DNA from: Lumbricus terrestris
Lineage: Eukaryota > Annelida > Clitellata > Crassiclitellata > Lumbricidae
Direction of reading: 5' to 3'
DNA: 64,000 nt
NCBI GenBank assembly: GCA_949752735.1
Contig: OX457052.1
Coordinates: forward strand, 37,513,868-37,577,867
Shown here: positions 58,965 to 64,000 of the stretch, in pieces
Numbering within the stretch: the first letter of the stretch is position 1
Layout of the letters: the number at the start of each line of letters is the position of its first letter
Translations under genes and position numbers: made by a program
Notes under the pieces: model-generated
Databases searched by the model: none
What the model saw: the letters and a program-made list of their open reading frames with translations, nothing else
Told to the model about the DNA's origin: nothing

Positions 58965-59130
58965 TTCATTCATTTCGAGAATTTATGTAGCGCCTCTTAA
59001 CGAAACCTACCCAGAGGCGCTCCCAGCCCAGCCACAGTTAAGAGAATAAGATTTGAGCGACTTTTAAAAAGCAAGTTAGCCTGCATGGATACCAATTGAG
59101 TGAAACGGCGGTAAAGCTCTACAATATTAT
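58965..59130 (-). mobile_element. L2-like LINE 3' end
   Basis: CATTCATTCATTT tail, ATTTATGTAGCGCCTCTTAA, CCAGAGGCGCTCCCAGCCCA, then codons for LFKSRSNLILL-type C-terminus in reverse. Confidence 0.78.
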
Positions 59131-59237
59131 ACATATCTGCGAATTTGCACAGAATGGTTTTGGATTTGGCGCAAACGTTCGTCCCTCATGCGATCTTTCT
59201 ATCCACTGATCCGTGTCTAGATCCCACTGGTATCTGT

Positions 59238-62200
59238 TTATCTTGGTATGAACCGCAGTTGTGGAACCGGATGTGGGAACAGAAGTGACCGGAAGATCTG
59301 ACCAATTGTCTGATCGTAATCACACTCTATTCGGAAGTTCTGGATTAGTTTGATCAGGACCAACCGTAGTTCCTGTTCAGCGACTCTTCGCCCTGCAAAG
59401 AACAGCAGCGCTTAGGATTACCGGAATCAGCAGAGGTACTCTTCATAATAAATAGCCATTCAATAAATTTTTAGACAATCATGGAGATAGTAGCAACAAA
59501 AAAGGTCGTTTAAACAATACTAGAATTATTTCTCAAACTGTTAAAGAGCTATAAAAATTCAATGCATGACGCAAAGTTCAAACGAGAGCTATGTGGTGTC
59601 CTTTCAACAAGGCTGATTTCTCAAACCATAATTGTTTGTGTGTTCGTTAATTAATTTGTATGTTCATTGCGTCTTTGGCATTGGACTACAATATTCCTCT
59701 TAGCTACAGGCCTACATTCCTTAGATTAAAATTCATTCATTCACTCCATGGATTTCTATGACGCCCCTTCAAGAAAACTACTCAGGGGCGCTCCCAGCCA
59801 AGCCACAGTAAAGCATGGTTGACTTGGGAGACTTACGAAACAACGTTTGATTTGTCAGATGTAATTAATGCAGCGTTGAAGGGAGATCATTCTAGAATCG
59901 AGAAAGTTTGACTTGTCTGGCATCTAGCAACGAGACCTTGGAAAATCTCAAATTGATGATTTTACTCTATCAACACCGCTACCCTACCTCGCTCCATGGA
60001 AAGATGGGACGAATTAGGAAGGACATCGTCGCGAGTACCTATGCACATTCTTGGTCCGAAGCCGAACGGCATGACGAGATACGGATGAATGGTCTCAGTC
60101 GATTGTCCTCTGACCCATCGTTCCGGGACGAAGGAATTTGGTTCATCAAAGTACTTTGTTTCACGCAGAACGATGTTGGTATTCAGAGATAAATAGGTCT
60201 AGAGACACGACAGAGGTTTGCATAGATTTCTAAGACAAGCTTGTCGTTAAAAAGATCCAATTAAACTTAATTCTATTTATTATTAAAATTAGTGGTCTAT
60301 AAAATTATGTTGCCAGTCCTTAATACACAAGTCATCGACAAACCAATTCGCAAACAGATCAATATTCAGACGATCAATTCTCAAAGCCAACTCCCTTCGC
60401 TGCAGGCTTAGAGCAATCCCGCTATGGCGAGGGTCAGCCACTTTTTTTCCACTTCGTGGGTTGAGAATTATTATAAGTCTCTATGTCCAGAAAGTACAAT
60501 TAAGAGATATTCCATTTCCATTTTGAAAGTCCAACAATCAATCACACAAACAATAATGAAAATGTTACAAATGTAACTGACGGCTTTAGTTCATTTGTCA
60601 ATAAAGTAACATAGACAAAAGCCGTAAATAAAACGTGAAACAATTTAATTTTTTTTAAAGAATGCATCACGCTTTAACTCCAGCGTCTTCCCAGTCCCTC
60701 GCGTCTTTTCTTCTGTCGTCCCCGGCTGAGACGTCCATAGACTCCATAAAGTCCATAATTATACCTCCGCTTGCATGAAATTTTTCACACAACAATCATC
60801 CTCTTTTCTTATTACATGCCCATGCCATCTCAGTCTGGCCGGTCGTACCTTGTCAGTTATACATACTACCCCGAGATCCCTTCTTATGTCCCCATTCCGT
60901 TTCCTGACTTTCAGTGAGATTCCTAATATCCATTGCAGAATCCTCATTTATTTTCTTCTTTTCTGCAGCCCTCCATTCCTTTTAGTTGCAGTTCTGGCTT
61001 CTGCCTCACATGACATCATCGGCGCTACCATTTTTTCATATTTTTCCTTTAAGCTGGCTGAAATGTTGATTTTACGCAGCACTCCTGTTAATTCCTTCCA
61101 CTTCAAAGTATACGCTTACCGATCTTCCACATAATTTTATAATGATACCCTATAAAAAGTCAATTACAGCCCCAAAATAAACGGTATAAGCTTACGTAAA
61201 GGAGACCCATTATCCTTTTTTAATCATCCCAAACCAAATCCAAAACAGGAGACCCCACAAATTTAAGTAAAAAATATAAATAATAATTAATTATCTTCAA
61301 CCCTCCTATTTGATCGGTATACAATCAGTAGGTTTATTTACTAACCCCGGATGGTATCTGATAACCGGCGACAACCGTGTCCTGCTGGGTAATTCGTGAC
61401 ACTTCCGTAGCGGGTGGAAAAAGTCTGAAGTAGAAATAGACTGACCGTCAAATGGAGTGAATCTCACCAGGATTTATGAGAACTAATCTGACCACTTCTT
61501 TTGCGCCATTTTCCTGATTATCAGCTCAACATGCATGTGCAGGATGGGCCATAAAAAGTACCCCAATATAGTTTTTCGCCAATATCTTGATCAAAAGTAA
61601 GAATTTTTCAAACGAAAATTTACAAGATTAAAGGCAATTCATATTCACATACAGTGATCTACTTTCACCAAAATATTTCAAACAGAACAAAAGTTACACC
61701 ACTTTTAGTGAGACCACCTACTGTTTTTTATCGATTCAAAAACATAACGCAACAAAAAGTTTAAAAACAGAGTTTGATTAAGTATCATCCATACTAATTG
61801 TTATCTATTGAACTTGATATTGCCAGATAATCCTTATTATAATTATTTAGAAAAGAAACAGGGTACCAACGTCCCTATGAAGTCACTTAGCAAGATGACG
61901 ACTAAGCTGATAAGCAAGGAATGTGTCAGATTATTGATTTTGTTATTAAAACAATTAAATTCAAATTTCTATAAATGAAATATGAAAATGCCAAGATGTC
62001 AGTGACAGACAAAATTTATATCCAGACACTTTGAGAGCAAGGTCCTATTATTACCGATTAATCTGATAAACAGTGAGAGCGCAGAAATCAAGAGTCAAAT
62101 TGAGAATTCCTAAATAAGCCGTTGGGGAAAGGAGATCGGTTCAACGTCAATATTATTGTCCTGGTCTCGTTGAGAAGAGACAATTGCCCACACATTTTCT

Positions 62201-63901
62201 GATTTGAACCCGATGGATCATCAAGTGTGGAGAGTTATGCTGGAGAAAATAATACTAAAATTAGGGGACAAAAAACAACGGCGGTAAGAGAATTGATGGT
62301 CGCAATTCATTGAAGTTGATATGGGACGATTAAGCTATGGAACACATCAACAAGACCATCAAGAACTCTACAAAGATAAGCTTACTCAGAGCAAGTGTGT
62401 ATGGTCATTGGTGGTGGACACATTGAGCACACAATTATTATGAAGCACTATCAAGTTCATTATTTTTATGACAATTCTTTGGGACGTGATTTAATAAAAT
62501 CACTTTTTTTACTTATCGTTGCGTTATGTTTTTGAACCGTCAAAACACAGTGGGTGATCTCACTAAAAGTGAAGTAACTTTTGTTGTGTTTGAAAGATAC
62601 AGACAGAGACAGAGACAGAGGAAGAGAGAGACAGACAGGCAGATACAGAGCTACAGAAACAGAAACATATAGAGATAAAGAGACATAATTATAGGAACAT
62701 ATAAATAGAGTGCTGCTTGATCAATGGTCATCATCTCAGGGCCGTGTTTAAAGGTTCTTCGAGTGTCGGTGCAAAGTGTTAGAACAGGGGCAAAGTGTCG
62801 TTCGGCAGTCTTACAAAATCAATCATTTTACAAAAATCAGCTGTTCAATAGGCTAGCCTACGTGGTTTCGGTTGTGGCGGGTCTGTAAACAAGCGCGCAA
62901 CGTCCGTGAACTAACTTAAATTAATGTTTTCTTACATTTACTGATTTTGCAGAAGGTTTAAGCAACACTGAGACTCGCAAAAAACATTTGGCCAATAGCA
63001 ACAAAACTCGCAAGGCGCAAGGGCATTCGGTGCACCGCACCGAATGGACCTATGTTAAACACGGCCCTGCATCATCTGGAGTCATAGATATCGAACCTGA
63101 GACCCTCTTTGATACAGGCGTGAAGGTAACTCGTTTCCTGGAGCATGTCTTCTGTCACGTCTTCATTTCTTTCGGATGCAACCTCCGAGATCTCTTCGTA
63201 CAGTTTCTGCTGTTTGTCTTCATTGGCAGCCAGACAGTAGAGCTGACCCAGCAGGGCAGGGGTGGTCTTTGAAAGACAGCAATGGCCAAGGTAAGACAAT
63301 TATTTTACAATAGGTAAAACAGTAATCAAGCAAAGCTGGAAATCAGGTAAACAGTGAAAGAGCAGGTAGAGTAAAAAATAATCAGGACTAAACGTACAAC
63401 TTAACAAATTGTAAGCAGGACAAAAGGTTAATAGGAAAGAAGGCAAACAGGAAAGAAGTTTAAAAGAATAAAAGGTAAACAGTTTAGAAAGTAAACAGGA
63501 ATAGGTTAGGTGGGATTGAATGTGACAAAGAAACAAGGCAAACAGGACTAAAATGTTAACAGGATAAATTGAAAACAGTGATAAAAAAAAAACCGGAGAA
63601 GCGAAATGGATAAAAAGTTTTAAAAAAATTTAAAGAAAATAGGACAAAGGCAAAAAGGATAAATTTTTACAGGACAAAAGGTAAACAAGATAGAACGATA
63701 AAAGTGACAGACAAAGTGGAAATTACCGCGGTCATTCCGTCCGACATGAGACTGACAACAAACATGAGTCGGTCGTTGTAACTGAGCGATTGTTGGCTCA
63801 ACAGATGAGTCACATAATAGAACTGATCACTTCTGAGTTCATCTTTCGCTTTGAGTTCACTCACTTTGTCACATGTCTCGTCGAATAGTCTCTTCACGTG
63901 A
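59238..63901 (-). CDS. Mitochondrial-clan cytochrome P450, 3' five exons only (copy A)
   Basis: Tandem paralogue lying upstream of the complete P450 on the same strand. Visible exons: 63901-63727, 63266-63097, 61424-61346, 60198-60039, 59392-59238. Lengths (175, 170, 79, 160 nt) and phases equal those of the last exons of copy B, so the pair arose by duplication of a gene with this intron pattern. The heme exon differs at about 7 of 54 residues between copies. It carries EGLR (ExxR), PERW and the heme loop [10 protein letters not shown]. The I-helix reads DGMTA|TTPALL: the acid is Thr and the normally catalytic Thr aligns with Ala, though a Thr follows. The protein ends FIPR then TAA; copy B has TCA there and runs seven residues further. 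Four N-terminal exons are expected beyond position 64000. Introns contain an RTE-like LINE piece and a mariner relic. Confidence 0.92.
59730..59850 (-). mobile_element. L2-like LINE 3' end
   Basis: CATTCATTCACT tail, ACGCCCCTTCAAGAAAACTA, CTCAGGGGCGCTCCCAGCCA. It lies downstream of P450 copy A exon 8 inside its last intron. Confidence 0.78.
60665..61115 (-). mobile_element. RTE-like LINE fragment in P450 copy A intron
   Basis: Minus strand: [60 protein letters not shown] and [20 protein letters not shown], with a stop and frameshifts; the usual C-terminal order of RTE-like polyproteins. Confidence 0.83.
61540..62602 (+). mobile_element. Tc1/mariner-like element, second copy, right end lost
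   Basis: Starts CAGGATGGGCCATAAAAAG and follows the same order as 813-1950 (AAACAGAACAAAAG, ATTCAAAAACATAACGCA, AAAGGAGATCGGTTCAACGT, GGTGGACACATTGA, TTTTGAACCGTCAAAA). A plus-strand trace [18 protein letters not shown] matches the conserved SPDLNPxD region. It breaks off in a (CAGAGA)n tract before the right inverted repeat. It lies in the intron between copy A exons 6 and 7. Confidence 0.82.
62600..62700. repeat. ACAGAGAC-rich microsatellite
   Basis: GACAGAGACAGAGACAGAGG and similar, replacing the missing mariner right end. Confidence 0.8.
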
Positions 63902-64000
63902 CTAAAAGCAAAGCAAAGCAACGATCAATAAAATAATTATTGGTTCCAAACTTAATAATTGCTTTACTTTACTCGCGATTTCAACTGATAGTTTGTTTAG

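Overview
This is a repeat-rich, AT-rich (roughly 60-65 % by eye) piece of an animal nuclear genome. Three intron-containing genes can be supported, all on the minus strand with GT...AG introns. Nearly everything else is transposon debris. The P450 type, a DUF4773-like secreted gene, L2-like LINEs with matching SINEs, hAT-like and Tc1/mariner elements and frequent TAGGCCTA palindromes suggest a marine invertebrate bilaterian (lophotrochozoan or invertebrate deuterostome). I cannot name the species.

Genes. (1) 56304-46716 (-): a complete nine-exon mitochondrial-clan cytochrome P450, 533 codons after splicing. (2) 63901-59238 (-): the last five exons of a tandem paralogue with the same intron positions and phases; its first four exons lie beyond the right edge. 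Both copies lack the usual acid-threonine pair in the oxygen-binding I-helix. (3) 29934-25470 (-): a four-exon secreted cysteine-rich protein of 209 residues that fits the DUF4773 pattern, with an acidic N-terminal linker and a Lys-Pro tail. The P450 introns hold LINE and SINE fragments, including a 1.9-kb L2-like element with a nearly open reverse transcriptase frame.

Repeat layout. 0.2-2.2 kb: a hAT-like element with an 8-bp target duplication, itself hit by a Tc1/mariner element. 2.9-3.3 kb: a rearranged mariner relic carrying a 112-bp retroposed insert flanked by 20-bp duplications. 3.6-11.1 kb: tRNA-derived SINEs, a hAT-like MITE and an L2-like fragment. 11.3-12.4 kb: a DNA transposon whose termini are built from repeated GACAAAATGTCGC units. 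12.4-25.2 kb: L2-like and RTE-like LINE fragments, SINEs and microsatellites. 25.5-30 kb: the DUF4773-like gene with a 14-bp minisatellite and a MITE in its introns. 30-46 kb: more MITEs, local duplications, L2/RTE fragments, a tandem array at 43 kb and LINE 3' ends embedded in (ATT)n tracts. 46.7-64 kb: the P450 pair.

The most unexplained signal is a composite motif: a TATA-like box followed exactly 26 bp later by AGGTGTC(TAA). It occurs on both strands at about 19 sites with exact spacing and about 8 looser ones between 2.5 and 45 kb, and is absent from the P450 region. The DNA between the two blocks is mostly not conserved, which looks more like a promoter or start-site architecture than a simple repeat.
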